From Poecilobothrus nobilitatus (taxonomy: Eukaryota; Arthropoda; Insecta; Diptera; Dolichopodidae): DNA of 64,000 nt. A program made the translations under genes and the position numbers. This document shows, in pieces, positions 12,534-25,010 of the stretch; the stretch's first letter is position 1, and every line of letters starts with the position of its first letter. Location of the stretch: the NCBI GenBank assembly GCA_947095535.1, contig OX352772.1, forward strand, positions 119,654,191 to 119,718,190. The letters run 5' to 3'. Under the pieces are notes generated by a model that saw only the letters and a list, made by a program, of their open reading frames with translations, made no database searches and had not been told where the DNA came from.

Positions 12534-14125
12534 TTATACCCGTACGATAGGATCGGGTATAATAAAATTACTCCTCCGTTTGTAACACCTCGAAATAAGC
12601 GAGCTAGATATACCTCCAAAGGTATGGATCGGATCAGAAAAAAATTCTAATACTTTTGAGCCATGTCCGTCCGTCCGTCCGTCCGTCCGTCAGCACGCTA
12701 ACTCAAAAACTAAAAAAGCTAGAATCTTGAAATTTACACAAAATATTCTGGGAGTAATTTGTAGGTTCCCTATTTTTTTTGGTTGAGTTTGGACCAAGCC
12801 TTAGAGTAGCTCTCGAACACCTAACTTTTAGATCCCCACATTTTTTTTGAAATAGAGCTTTGAAATTTTAACTGCTGATAGATCTCACAAAAATATTAAT
12901 TTTATTTTTAGTAACTTGTTTTTGTAGCCCCACCCGTTACGGAGCTACAGCTCCCCAAAGGTTCAAAAAAGCTCTATATTTAAATTGCTATAGCACAAGT
13001 TGTATAAGGTATATCTTCATTTTGAAAACGCCAAACGATTACTACTTTTATTAGCTTTAAAAGTATATATACAATAAATATATATTTGTGACATACGGTG
13101 TCTTAATTTACCGTTATGCGAAACTCAAATTTTGCAAAATCCTTTAACCCTTCTATCTTCTAAACGGTTTAAGTTGGAAATTTTTACAGAAGTTAGATCT
13201 TTAAAAATAAGTATGAGTCATTTCAGAAATTTTTTTTGTATCACCTCCCGTTTAGGAGCTGTAAGGGGTCAAAAACTGAAAATTTCCTATTTTTAAACAC
13301 CTGTAACTGATCACCTGTTAAATTTTTTTTGAAGTAATACACAAAAATTAAAGCTTTAACAGTATACTCTTATTTCTGTTAACAACTTTTTTTAATAATA
13401 TAGGGTTACTTTATAATTGACGAAAGTGTTACTTGATTTTTTCAAATTTTCTAACAAATTTCTTTAAAACGAATTTTTTCCATTTTGTTTTACTCGATAA
13501 TTTGAAATTGTTGAGGATACAATGCGTAGTACAAAAAAATGTAAATAAATAAACAACATAACGGTTGCTTGAAGAATTTTTATTATTATTTATATGATAT
13601 TGATATATATACATGCTTATATAATATCATGTTTATTTACATATCGTATATGTCACTAGTGAATGAATGATAAGAGTATATATGTATATTATATAGCGCC
13701 GTATTTACATACATATATGTATTTTATTGTACTTATAAGAAATTATTCTGTCAATGGAATATTTAAATATAATATAATATAATATAATATAATATTTAAA
13801 ATTATATTTATTATTTTGTACTAAGTAAATTTAATATACATTTACCGCTTAGTATTAATTGTTACTATAGAATATTTGAAAAAGTTTTGGATTGATAATC
13901 GTTATGTGGAAGGTTAGAATCTGCTTTAGAAGAATGTACATATAAACATATAGTTTGAATGTATGTACAACCCATAAGTTCTAGAAATTATAAATTTCAC
14001 CCAAATTATTTTAAAATACTAAAATATTAAAAAAATAATATTGTAGGCAGAGTGGCTGTGAACATACTAACGGTTCGTACGGGTGTCTAAGAGTTGATAA
14101 AGGCAACTGTATTCTTCCTCGTTTT
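12534..14125 (-). mobile_element. DINE-like family C element, full-length copy
   Basis: The left end is a hairpin (TATACCCGTACGATAGGATC followed by GGGTATAA). A (GTCC)n tract lies near 12667-12690, followed by CAGCACGCTAACTCAAAAAC. The right end TTCGTACGGGTAT mirrors the left-end ATACCCGTACGA. This matches the known DINE-1 plan of terminal hairpin, GTCY microsatellite and subterminal inverted repeats. It has no coding capacity and would depend on a Helentron replicase elsewhere. The TATGTC site that hosts the Polinton in the sister copy is uninterrupted at 13649-13654. Confidence 0.65.
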
Positions 14126-14140
14126 TCTATTAAAAATTCT

Positions 14141-15070
14141 ATGGACTTGGTTAAAGTTCAAAAATTTAAAGACCTATTACGAACTTTAAAAAAGAACAGA
14201 ACTTACACTTTAACTTACATTGAAGAGAAGCACAAAGTAATTACTGAAGTTTGGGAATATTTTGAACATAAAGGTAATGTTCAGTTTGAAACAATTATAA
14301 AAATTAAAGAAATCACAAGACAAATAACAACATACTTGAAACGAAAGATTGAAACAAATAGTATTGAAACAAACAAAACAAACATGGCAAATTTAGAATT
14401 AACAACAGCTATAAAAATCATACCTCAATTTGAAGGAAATACAAAAGATATTTCAAATGTCATTGGTCTAATTGATTTTTATGCTGATACGTTAAAAGAT
14501 GCAGTTAAAGGAACAAATATAGTGAAGTTTATATTAGTTATAAAACTTCCTGACAAAGTAAAAAATAGGCTAATAATAGCAGAAGAAATTACAACTTTAG
14601 AAAAAATTTAACAAACAATATCATCAAGTTTCAAGTCTAACAAAAATGAAGCCGAAATCTAGTCAGAACTAACAAATGTTATGCAAGGTAACAAAGGCAT
14701 ACATGAATTTGCTACAAAAATTGAAAATCTCATAGCACAACTGAATGAACTCCAAATATCAGAGCAAGGAGAAACACATAGAAGCATTATAATTAAATTA
14801 AATGATGAATTAGGTCTGAATACATTTAAGAATGGCATGAATGAAACAAGTTGTAATATTAGCAGCCAAACCTAAAAGTTTTAATGAAGCAATACCGCTT
14901 GTAGCTGAATGGTAATTATGATAATAATAATTATAATAACACCTACAACAATAATAAATATAACAATTACAATAATCAGGGAAACTACAACGGACCCGGC
15001 CGGAAACCCGGGGCATACCAACAACATGCAAAGGAACAATCAGAACTAATTCAACAGAAGAAGATAAGCA
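14141..15070 (+). pseudogene. Ty3/Gypsy gag remnant
   Basis: The first frame (14141-14611) starts at an ATG and encodes a Lys/Glu-rich helical protein with IKIIPQFEGN, a block seen in Gag of 412/mdg1-type Gypsy elements. A stop at 14609-14611 is followed by the frame at 14681-14875 (FATKIENLIAQLNELQ), then an Asn-rich stretch near 14910-14990. Gag would form the particle shell. Order and neighbours (protease, RT, RNase H downstream) support the call. At least two breaks make it non-functional, and no LTR is visible just upstream. Confidence 0.6.
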
Positions 15071-15075
15071 CAATT

Positions 15076-15806
15076 AGCAGTGATAATAAATGCGCAAATA
15101 TAATAAAAATAAATAATAAGAATGAATATATAACATTATTAATAGACACAGGAGCAGATATATTTATAATTAAAGACAACATTATAGAAAAACAAGTATT
15201 AGAAAATGAAACTTGCCAAATAAATGGCATTACAGATAAAATTTTATGACAAAGGGTGTAACAAATGTAGAATTAAAATTTGAAGAATATATAATTAAAC
15301 ATAAATTTCATGTGATTGATGAAAAAATTAATATAACAGCTAACGGTATTTTAGGTAGAGATTTTCTATATGATAACAAATGAAAAATAGATTATGAAAC
15401 ATGCACATTAATCATACCTAATCAAGAAGAGGGCATAGTTTTATCAATGAGTAAAAATACTAAAAGTCTATCCAACATTATGGTACAACCTCGAACAGAA
15501 GCAATTATAAATATAGATATAAATGTAAAAGAAGATAGTATAATTATAGGCAAAGAAATGACAATCGGAGTATTTATAGCAAATACAATTATTGCAGCAG
15601 AAGGATTTAAACACATAAAAATGCTAAATACAAGGGATCCAGTAACTATAATACCAGTAACTATAAATACAACTGAAGTTGAAGTTCAAGCTTTAAAACA
15701 CTATCAAATATTATCTTTTAAAAATAATATGAAGTCAAAAGCCAGATTTGAAAAATTAAAGAAGGATAACAACATATGCAAAAACAACAATATTAGATAT
15801 TTGTGA
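15076..15806 (+). pseudogene. Ty3/Gypsy protease and protease-RT linker remnant
   Basis: The frame around 15120-15180 encodes LLIDTGADIFIIK, the DTG aspartic protease motif. GILGRDFL follows near 15345-15370, the usual C-terminal protease block. A TGA at about 15380 and a frameshift near 15250 break it. The frame 15447-15806 continues with RTEAIINIDINV and IANTIIAAEGF, the conserved connector before RT in 412/mdg1-like elements. Confidence 0.6.
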
Positions 15807-15828
15807 AAGATTTCAAAATATTTTTCAT

Positions 15829-16391
15829 TTGGAAAACGAGATGCTGACAATAAACAATTTCTATGAAGAACGGATTTCTACAACAGACAAGTCACCAGTA
15901 TATATAAAAAATTATAGAACAGCAAATGTCCAATTGCAAGAAATTGAAAAACTAGTTTCAAAATTAATGGAAGATGACACCATTGGTTTGAAAATTCCAC
16001 TAGTCCGTACAACTCACCATTACTAATCGTTCCCAAAAAAAGTAAAGAAAGAGAACAAAAATGGAGATTAGTTGTTGATTTTAGATCATTAAACAAAAAA
16101 ATTGTGGGTGACACTAACAATTAAAGGACATTACCAATTTAAATGATTATTAGACTTAAAATATCAACAAATAGTTTTCAACGTATGTTATCTGTAGCAT
16201 TGAGTGGTTTACAAGAAGTCGCATTTCTATATGTAGATGACATAATAGTATTCGGATCAAATATAAAAGATCACAATACTAATTTAGTCAAAGTATTAGA
16301 ACGGTTACAAGAATACAATTTAAAACTAAACCCGTCAAAATGTAATTTTTTAAAACCAAAAGTTGTATATTTAAGACATAATAACTTCTGA
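15829..16391 (+). pseudogene. Ty3/Gypsy reverse transcriptase remnant with internal deletion
   Basis: The N-terminal part (15829-16026) and KWRLVVDFRSLNKK near 16062-16100 are the start of RT. The next recognisable block is FQRMLSVALSGLQEVAFLYV near 16175, followed by the catalytic DD of YVDD and LKLNPSKCNFL. The segment expected between them, including the first catalytic Asp block, is missing, so part of the palm domain is deleted. Several stops also interrupt it. Confidence 0.7.
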
Positions 16392-17081
16392 AGATATAAA
16401 AACAGATCCTGTTAAATTTGACACAATTAAAAACTACCCAACGCCCAAAGATGCTGATGAAGTAAGAAGATTCGTGACTTTTTGCAACTATTATAGAAGA
16501 TTTATAAAAGACTTCGCAGAAATAACTAAACCTTTAAATCAGTTGCTAAATAAAAAACAAATATTTGGTTGGAGCGAAGAAAGTAATAATGCTTTTAAAA
16601 AATTAAAACAAAAATTAATAGAACCACCAATACTAAGATATCCAAATTTCGCTGAACCATTCATACTAACAACGGATGCATCAAACTATGCGCTTGGAGC
16701 TGTTTTATCACAAGGAAAAATAGGAGATGATAAAGCTATTGCTTATGCAAGTAAATCGCTAAATAAGCATGATATAATAAACCTATAATTGAAAAAGAAC
16801 TTTTGGCAATTCATTGGGGTATAAACTATTTTAGACCATACCTTTTTCGTAAAAAGTTTATAGTATATACTGACCATAGACCATTAGTGAGTTTATTTAC
16901 GCATAAGAACCCTTCATCAAAACTGACAAGAATACGCGTAGATCTGGTAGATTATGATTTAGAAATAATATTTAAACAAGGTAAAATGAATACAAATGCC
17001 GATGCTCTGTCGAGAATACATATTGATTCAAATAAATTAAAAGAACTGATTCCGAAAAACAATATAACTGTAATCACGTAA
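16392..17081 (+). pseudogene. Ty3/Gypsy RT thumb and RNase H remnant
   Basis: The frame 16474-16788 has FCNYYRRFIKDFAEITKPL and TTDASNYALGAVLSQG, the RNase H start with its first Asp. After a break near 16786, the frame to 17081 has FIVYTDHRPLVSLF and NADALSRI, the typical end of Gypsy RNase H. No integrase follows. The next bases are AT-rich, so the 3' part of the element is missing. Confidence 0.7.
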
Positions 17082-18716
17082 TAAGAAATATGAAAAATAT
17101 AAAGGAGGAAGGAAGCAATAAAATAATGAATAAACATAATCATCATCATCATTATATAAATACGCCAGCATTGTTTTTTGGGTCCCTTTTCAGAGAAAAC
17201 TACTGGAGCTATTTACGTGGTTTATACATCATTAGAAAGAATGAGGGGAGGAAAAACAAAATATCGTTTTTATCTTTTCGATCGGAGTGGTAGTTTAGGA
17301 AATACAGCTTATCAAAATTTCTTGCCACATATGCATTTTTTTACACGACTTTCTATGTATTTATATATAAACTTTTTCTTTCTTTTTAGTACTTGCTTTT
17401 TATTAGTTCGTAAATCGTAGTAGTATTTTTTGAGTACCTGCTTATTTATATTTCAGAATGTAAATATGGATTTGTGTTTGCCTATCGCATATATATGCAT
17501 GATTTAGTATTATAGTATATATATATATATTTACACTGAGTTAGTATAGAATATGAATATGATATGAGGGTGTAAAATTTTTTAAATTGGATTGGATTGG
17601 TGGATTTTATTAATATATTTTAATTTTTTAAAAATTTTATTTGGAAGTTTTGTATGAAATGGATAGCAGTTTTTTTTAGTACCCTGATAAAAAAAATGTT
17701 TAGTTAGAAAATTATATTGTTATTATAATAATCTAAATTAATAATAGTTAAAATAAAATTATAATAGATAATTATATAGTTAATTATATAATAAATAAAT
17801 AAAATTATAATAGTTAAATTTAGTTTAATTGTCAGGCATAATATATGAATATATGTAAGTAGTATATAAAGTATTAGGTTCCTACATTCAATTTGCAATA
17901 AATTCCAATTTTTGTTTTTTTATTTGAATTTTATGTTTTGTTTTTCATAATTACGTAAATTAAAAGTTTCATAAGCTATTTATATAATACATACATACCT
18001 ACATATGTATATGTTGGTATGTTTTATATTTTGTAAATCGGTCTCATAAAATTTTTGGGGAGTGTTTTAAATCAAAATTACGATTTACGAATTTAATTTT
18101 TTGTACCTATAGAAATAAACAGTGTCTATTTTTTTTAATCACCAAATGCATATAAGTATGGATTTGATTTATTTAAAAAAAAAAAAAAAACAAAATCAGG
18201 AAATAAAATTTTTCAAAAAAATTGATTTTATTTTAATTTACATATATATATTTATATATAACTTTATGTATGCATGTATAACAAGAATAAAAAAAAAAAT
18301 CTTTTTCTACTTCTTTACTACCGCGAATCATCGAATGTATGTAACCATACATGGTTACATTACAACATGATTACATAACGTCACTCATAATATAAATACA
18401 TAAAGGTACATAACTACATACATATTATGTAAGTATGCGCTTTCGGCTTTAAACTTAAATTTCATGCTTAAACCAAAGATAATATACTATATAGATGTTT
18501 CAACTAATAGAAAATTTTGTGCGAAAGCTTTTATTTTAAAATGCCCTTCAACGGGGCTATTATTAGAACATAATGTTCTAAATATTTAATTTGTGTACTA
18601 ATATGAGAATCTATTATGTGTACTAATATGAGAATCTTTGTGTGTACTAATATGAGAATCTATATAAGTTAAATAATAAGAACATAAAAACAAATGTAAG
18701 TTTTTTTTTTTTAAAT
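17082..18716. other. AT-rich region without a supported gene
   Basis: The stretch is poly-A/T-rich with TA and TACATA runs. A frame at 17178-17340 has fairly even composition, but I recognise nothing in it. A three-fold short repeat GTGTACTAATATGAGAATCT lies at 18593-18661. Confidence 0.35.
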
Positions 18717-20622
18717 AAAAACGAGGAAGAGTGCAGTAGAGTAGACTGTGTCAACTCTGGGATACCCGTATGAACGTAATAATTCCTGTTTCTATAAAAC
18801 TTGATCATCTTTTAAAAACATTAAGATGTACCGATGTGGAGTTGTATGACTATTGCGCCTAGCTTCATTAAGTTCCAAGATGTGCAAGAAGCCTGAACCG
18901 GCTGCTCTAGACCAACCAAAATTTACAAAAGTTGTTGGCCTATAACTCGACACCTCTTTACTAAATTTCAGGTTCCTAGCTTCAATAGACACTGAGTTAT
19001 TCTCATTTAAACGGATAAGTTGTATGGCAGCTACCCGAACCCGTCGCACTACAACAACCAAATTTTGCAAAAGTGGTTGCCATAAAATTTGATCATCATT
19101 TGCAAGATTTCAGACGCCTAGCTTTATTAAGTTCGAAGAGGTGCAAGAAGCCTGAACCGGCTGCTCTAGACCAACCAAATTTTACAAAAGTTGTTGGCCT
19201 ATAACTCGACACCTCTTTACTAAATTTCAGGTTCCTAGCTTTAATAGACACTGAGTTATTCTCATTTAAACGGATAAGTTGTATGGCAGCTACCCGAACC
19301 CGCCGCACCACCACAACCAAATTTTACAAAAGTTGTTGCCATAAAACTTGATCATCATTTGTAAAATTTCAGAAACCTAGCTTGAACAGATACTGAGTTA
19401 TTTCTATATAAAGATAGAAGTTGTATGGCAGCTACCCGAACCCGTCGCACCACCACAACCAAATTTTGCAAAAGTGGTTACCATAAAATTTGATCATCAT
19501 TTGAAAGATTTCAGACGCCTAGCTTCATTAAGTTGCAAGAGGTGCAAGAAGCCTGAACCGGCTGCTCTAGACCAACCAAATTTTACAAAAGTTGTTGGCC
19601 TACAACTCGACACCTCTTTACTAAATTTCAGGTTCCTAGCTTCAATAGACACTGAGTTATTCTCATTTAAACGGATAAGTTGTATGGCAGCTACCCGAAC
19701 CCGTCGCACCACCACAACCAAATTTTGCAAAAGTTGTTGCCATAAAACTTGATCATCATTTGCAAGATTTCAGACGCCTAGCTTCATTAAGTTGCAAGAG
19801 GTGCAAGAAGTCTGAACCGGCTGCTCTAGACCAACCAAATTTTACAAAAATTGTTGGCATATAACTCGACACTTCTTTACTAAATTTCAGGTTCCTAGCT
19901 TCAATAGACACTGAGTTATTCTCATTTAAACGGATAAATTGTATGGCAGCTACCCGAACCCGTCGCACCACCACAACCAAATTTTGCAAAAGTTGTTGCC
20001 ATAAAACTTGATCATCATTTGCAAGATTTCAGACGCCTAGCTTCATTAAGTTGCAAGAGGTGCAAGAAGCCTGAACCGGCTGCTCTAGACCAACCAAATT
20101 TTACAAAAATTGTTGGCATGTAACTCGACACTTCTTTACTAAATTTCAGGTTCCTAGCTTCAATAGACACTGAGTTATTCTCATTTAAACGGATAAGTTG
20201 TATGGCAGCTATCCGAACCCGTCGCACCACCACAACCAAATTTTACGGAAGTTGTTGCCATAAAACTTGATCATCATTTGCAAAATTTCAGAAACCTAGC
20301 TTGAATAGATACTGAGTTATTTCTATATAAAGATAGAAGTTGTATGGCAGCTACTCGAACCCGCCGACCGAAAATGTTGGATTTAAATAGCAAAACTAAC
20401 AATTTTATAAAAGTGACGTAAAAAAAATTTCAGCCTCCTAGCTCCTTTATTTTTTGAGTTATCGTGCGGACGGACGGACGGACGTACATGGCTTAATTGA
20501 CTCAGAATTCGATTCTGAACCGATCCATACCTTTGACACTATATCTAGCTCGACTCCTTTAAGGTGTCACAAACGTAATGGCAAATTTATTATACCCTTG
20601 AACATAGTTCATACGAGTATAA
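18717..20622 (+). mobile_element. DINE-like family B element with 259-bp tandem repeats
   Basis: The left end (AAACGAGGAAGA... GGATACCCGTATGAAC) is the reverse-complement counterpart of the family C right end. The right end has TTTTTGAGTTATCGTGCGGA, a (CGGA)n tract, and the hairpin TATACCCTTGAAC... GTTCATACGAGTATA. Between them are about five long units of ~259 bp (for example starting near 19479, 19738 and 19997) and two shorter variants (19338, 20256). Open frames on both strands repeat with the units and are not separate genes. Confidence 0.65.
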
Positions 20623-21399
20623 AAAGTAAGAATTTGGAATTTCTCAATAGACAATAAATACGTATAAGAAAAGAAGAAAAATATTAATTCATTTTTTATA
20701 TTAGAAATAGATGAATTGCATTGTGCATTAAATTTAAATTTTTGTTCATGTTAATTTTAACTTTTGTCACTTTCTCTGCTCGTCGGCTTTAAAATTAAAT
20801 TACATTTTTTTTGTTTAAGTCATTAAGAATGTGTTTTTTGTATTAAAAATCATAATTAAGATATATTATGTACATACAAACATACATATTTTAAAAATAA
20901 CTTATTTTAATATAAGTTAATATTAAATTAAATACAACAGGTACAATAGGTACAATATGCTGCAATAAAAATGAGTATAATTATGTATGTACCTGTTATT
21001 ATGAATATGAGTAGTATGTAAGTTGGTAAAGACATTCTAATATTTTGTAGTTGCTTTTATTTATCTACAACCAAAGCGCATTATAATGCTTAAAGAAATA
21101 GCATTCCATATAAATTTTAAAACAAACATTTTTTGTAGATGGTACCTTTAAAAAAAGCAAAAATAATAAAAAACATTATTTTATAAATGATCAATCAAAG
21201 AATATGGCGCGTTTTTTTAATGTGGTATCCCAAAAGGCCTAATCCACAAAAACAATTTAAAAAAAAAATGTTAATTTATGTTAAAAAAAAAATATTTCTA
21301 AAAAAAACAAGTTTAAACCAAATAACAATTCTTAAAAATTAAAAACTGTAACATAGAAAACAACGCTTATTATATTATCCTATGATATATTGGATTGGA
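20623..21399. other. AT-rich region without a gene
   Basis: I see no open frame, RNA or element end. TA-rich runs and ACATACATA motifs dominate. Confidence 0.4.
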
Positions 21400-21540
21400 G
21401 TCTGCCGTCCTATACATGTGGTTTTATTATATGCTTTTATATTAACTCGTCGCTGTCGGTTTATTTATTTATTTATTTATTTATTTGTCATTCTGTCACG
21501 CTTTTTATTATCTTCGTAATCTGTTAGCAACATATGTAAG

Positions 21541-21632
21541 TGTAGTATGGTGCAGAGGATAGTGTACAGGTTTCAAAAGTGGGGATCATGTTGTTCGAAT
21601 CCAGTTCACATGCAACATTTTTTTTTTTTAAC
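21541..21632 (+). repeat. tRNA-like unit 1 (A box and B box, then T run)
   Basis: ATGGTGCAGAGGATAGTG resembles a pol III A box, and GTTCGAATCC about 40 bases later matches a B box. A long T run follows, as at pol III terminators. The acceptor and anticodon stems do not pair, so it is not a working tRNA. Confidence 0.35.
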
Positions 21633-21960
21633 TATCTATTCATCAACATTTTTTGAATAAAATATGTATACATTTTTGTATATATCAATTTAAAACTTAC
21701 ATTTTTATCTCTTATTCATGTATACAAACATACACATTATATTTTTGATCTTTCCTGGTGTTTTGTATTAGCATAATTAGCAAAACACAATCCATACATA
21801 CAATATTTTTATGTATGTTGCTAAGTTATTTTGTTTACAACATTTGTTTAGTGTTTAAATCAAAATATTTGCTGTCAACATTCTTTAATGCATGTTGAAT
21901 ATACATGGTTAAAAATTAAGGTTTTATGTTCGTAATATGTTCATTAAATATTTAAGTGTT

Positions 21961-22050
21961 GTATAGTGCAGAGGAGAGTGTAGAGGTTTTGAAAGTAAGA
22001 GTGATTTGGTTCGAATCCAATTCGTGTACGTAAATTTTTTTTTTTTTTTG
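21961..22050 (+). repeat. tRNA-like unit 2 (A box and B box, then T run)
   Basis: TATAGTGCAGAGGAGAGTG (A-box-like) and GGTTCGAATCC (B box) occur with the same spacing as in unit 1, again before a T run. The ~420-bp surroundings of units 1 and 2 are tandem duplicates. Confidence 0.35.
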
Positions 22051-22587
22051 TTAACTGTATTCATCAACATTTTTTTAATAAAATTTTATGTATAATATAC
22101 ACATATTATTTGATCTTTCCTCCTATAATAATTTAGTTTAATCAATCTTGATGTGTACATTTGTTTTGTATTAGGATTTAGCAAAACACAAAATATATAG
22201 GTACAATATTTTTATGTTGCTAAATTATTTTGTTTTAAAACATTTGTTTAGGATTTAAATCAGTATATTTGTTGTCAACATTCTTTATTGCATATTGAAT
22301 ATGCATGGCGTTAAAAATTAATGTTTTATTTAGGAACATTTATTATGTATATTGTGTATATAGATATACAAATAAAATTTTATTCAAAATAATTCCAATT
22401 GCCAAATTCAAACTACATACATACATAATATATTTTTGTATGTACATAGTAAAGAATATAAAAAGTAAAGATCATTACAAAATTATGCTTTTGCGCATTA
22501 CGCATTATGATTTACAAACAACATTTTGTCAACACAAAAAATTAAAACTACGTATGTAAATATGTACGTACGTATGTACATAATATT

Positions 22588-22830
22588 TATTTATTTATTT
22601 ATATTCAGGTACCGTGGTACATAAATGTGCCAGTTAGCTATAACCCTTGTTTCCTGGTAGGAATGTGTACGTGATATAATGATATATTTAAAGTATTTAC
22701 ATATTGCGATATATGAATTTTTTTTTTTTATATTATAATTATTGTACCCAGCCGGGAATCGAACCCGAGACCTCTCATTCCCTTATGAATGAGAAGCGGT
22801 GCGTCAACCACTGCACCAATGGCTGGATAC
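22588..22830 (-). mobile_element. tRNA-derived SINE, full length, with 10-bp target duplication
   Basis: The minus-strand head (22829-22745) folds like a tRNA: 7-bp acceptor pairing, a D-arm with GGTGCAGTGG, a long anticodon-type hairpin (CTTCTCATTC/GAATGAGAGG) and a T-arm GGGTTCGATTCCC with an intact B box. An AT-rich body follows, with a tail of ATAA/AAAT units near 22588-22605. ACATAATATT is repeated at 22578-22587 and 22831-22840. The inverted partner block has this sequence once, near 57896, without the insert. A 5'-truncated relative lies at 46021-46190. Confidence 0.75.
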
Positions 22831-23414
22831 ACATAATATTATGCTAAACTAATTTCCTAAATTATTTTGTTCCGCTCCATTTGTTTATAATTTAAATCAA
22901 GATATTTGTCAACATTTTTTACTGCATGATCTTATTAAGCGATTAGGTAGGTAGGTGTTCAAAGTTAGATGTTTGTTTGGATATACGATATACTACTAAT
23001 AGTATACTATAGAAATATACAGTAAAGTACATTTATGTATATCATTTTCATACCTGTTAGAAATGTTGCTTCAACTAAAATTGGATTGTAATATTTATAA
23101 TCACAGTATTTTGGTACATATTTTACGCTTCGAGGTACTTTCTTTATTCATGAATTACATACTGGAATAAAAAATTTTACTCTTGCTGTAATGGAATCGA
23201 TTTAACACCTCTTAATTTACTTAAACATTTGGTATAAAATTATAAAACGTATTTTATATCAGAAACAATAATTAATGTATGTATGAATAAAAAATATCCC
23301 ATATTTTTAAATTCAAATTATGTGTTTCATTTAAAACTAAAAAGTATAAAATAAAATAATATGTAAAAAAAATATTTTTTAAAATATGCTTTTATCGAAA
23401 CCAAATTCGCCCCC

Positions 23415-23664
23415 TAAAAAGTAGAAAATAAAATTGATTGCAAAACTTTAGCTTTTTCGACTGTTATAATATAAAAGTGAATTGCTAGTACAAGCATTTT
23501 GGACTGTTATAATATAAAAGTAAATTGCTGGAATAAAAAAGAAACACGAACCTCAAATTTCCTAGATTTTTATTTAACCTTATTCCAGCAATTTACTTTT
23601 ATTGCTTTTATATTGATATTATAACAGTCCAAAATGCTTTTACATATTATTTTATTTTATTAAT
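23415..23664 (+). mobile_element. Foldback/MITE-like element (relative of the POLB insertion)
   Basis: This 250-bp segment is nearly identical to 27811-28060. It contains inverted arms of about 45 bp: AGCATTTTGGACTGTTATAA... and ...TTATAACAGTCCAAAATGCT, separated by a short loop. Its first ~150 bp also occur at 57165-57310 as part of the inverted block, so its left boundary here is not independent evidence of an element end. Confidence 0.45.
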
Positions 23665-23910
23665 TTATTAGATTTATTAAAATAAAACACGTTTGTTTAA
23701 TTTAGATTTAAATGTTTAATAATAATTATTAATAAAATTGTAAATCCAAAAATATTTTATTAATATGAAATTTAAATTATTTTAAACTAACACAAATTCA
23801 AAATTGTTTTATTATATTTAATTTTACTTTTAGTATTTTTTTTTATAAAATAAAGTTTCAAAGTATTCAAATATGTTCTTAATAAATATGCTCTTAATTA
23901 ATTCTTTTTT

Positions 23911-25010
23911 TATACCCGTACGATAGGATCGGGTATAATAAAATTACTCCTCCGTTTGTAACACCTCGAAATAAGCGAGCTAGATATACCTTCAAAGGTA
24001 TGGATCGGATCAGAAAAAAATTCTAAGACTTTTGAGCCATGTCCGTCCGTCCGTGCGTCAGCACGCTAACTCAAAAACTAAGAAAGCTAAAATCTTGAAA
24101 TTTACACAAAATATCCTGGGAGTAATTTTTAGGTTCCCTGTTTTTTTTGATTGAGTTTGGACCAAAACTTAGGGTAGCTCTCGAACACCTAACTTTTAGA
24201 TCCTCACATTTTTTTTGAAATAGAGCTATGAAATTTTAACTGCTGATAAATCTTACAAAAATATTAATTTTATTTTTAATAACATTTTTTTGTAGCCCCA
24301 CCCGTTACGGAGCTACAGCTCCCCAAAGGTTCAAAAAAGCTCTATATTTAAAATGTTATAGCACAAGTTCTATAAGGTGTATCTTCATTTTGAAAACGCC
24401 AAACGATTACTACTTTCATTAGCTTTAAAAGTATATATACAATAAATATATATTTGTGACATACGGTGTCTTAATTTACCGTTATGCGAAACTGAATTAT
24501 TGCAAAATCCTTTAACCCTTCTATCTTCTAAACGGTTTAAGTTGAAAACTTGAAATTTTGACAGAAGTTAGATCTTTGAAAATAAGTATGAGTCATTTCA
24601 GAAATTTTTTTTGTATCACTCCTAGTTTAGGAGCTGTAAGGAGTCGAAAACTGAAAATTTCTTATTTTTAAACACCTGTAACTTGAACACCTATTAAAAT
24701 TTTTTTGAAGTAATACACAAAAATTAAAGCTTTAACATTATACTCTTATTTCTGTTAACAACTTTTTTTAATAATATACGGTTACTTTATAATTGATGAA
24801 AGTGTTACTTGATTTTTTCAAATTTCTTTAACGAATTTTTTGCATTTTGTTTTACTCGATAATTTGAAATTGTTGAGGATATAATGCGTAGTATATAAAA
24901 ATGCAAATAAATAAACAACATAACGGTTGCTTGAAGAATTTTTATTTATATGATATTGATATATATACATACTTATATAATATCATGTTTATTTACATAT
25001 CGTATATGTC
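23911..25010 (-). mobile_element. DINE-like family C element, part left of the Polinton
   Basis: It starts with the hairpin TATACCCGTACGATAGGATC, has a (GTCC)n tract near 24042, and follows the 12534 copy base for base with minor changes up to the TATGTC at 25005-25010. The remainder of the element resumes at 40158. Confidence 0.7.

Larger units (their letters stand above)
21400..23560 (+). repeat. Inverted duplicate block, left copy (partner at 57165-58610)
   Basis: The whole block is matched in reverse complement at 57165-58610 in the same order. Shared landmarks are the (TTTA)n run with CATTCTGTCACGC, two tRNA-like units, the run TTCCGCTCCATTTG, TGCTGTAATGGAATCGATTT and CCCCCTAAAAAGTAGAAAAT. 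The left copy is longer mainly because it contains the SINE at 22588-22830. It may be a dispersed repeat family or a segmental inverted duplication. Confidence 0.65.

Noticed and set aside
14810..15073. Cys/Tyr-rich minus-strand frame
   Set aside because: It is the mirror of the Asn-rich gag tail on the + strand.
17178..17340. Open frame with balanced composition (GPFSEKTTGAIYVVYTSLER)
   Set aside because: No start context, family or neighbour supports it.
18792..20239. Repeated ~75-92-codon minus-strand frames (VVVVRRVRVAAIQLIRLNEN)
   Set aside because: The frame repeats because the 259-bp DNA unit repeats. It has no start context or family, and a + strand frame mirrors it.
21541..22050. 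Functional tRNA genes
   Set aside because: A and B boxes are present but acceptor and anticodon stems do not pair.
22745..22829. Stand-alone tRNA gene on the minus strand
   Set aside because: The head folds well, but it is joined to a repeat body and tail flanked by a target duplication, and the anticodon-type stem is too long. It is a SINE head.
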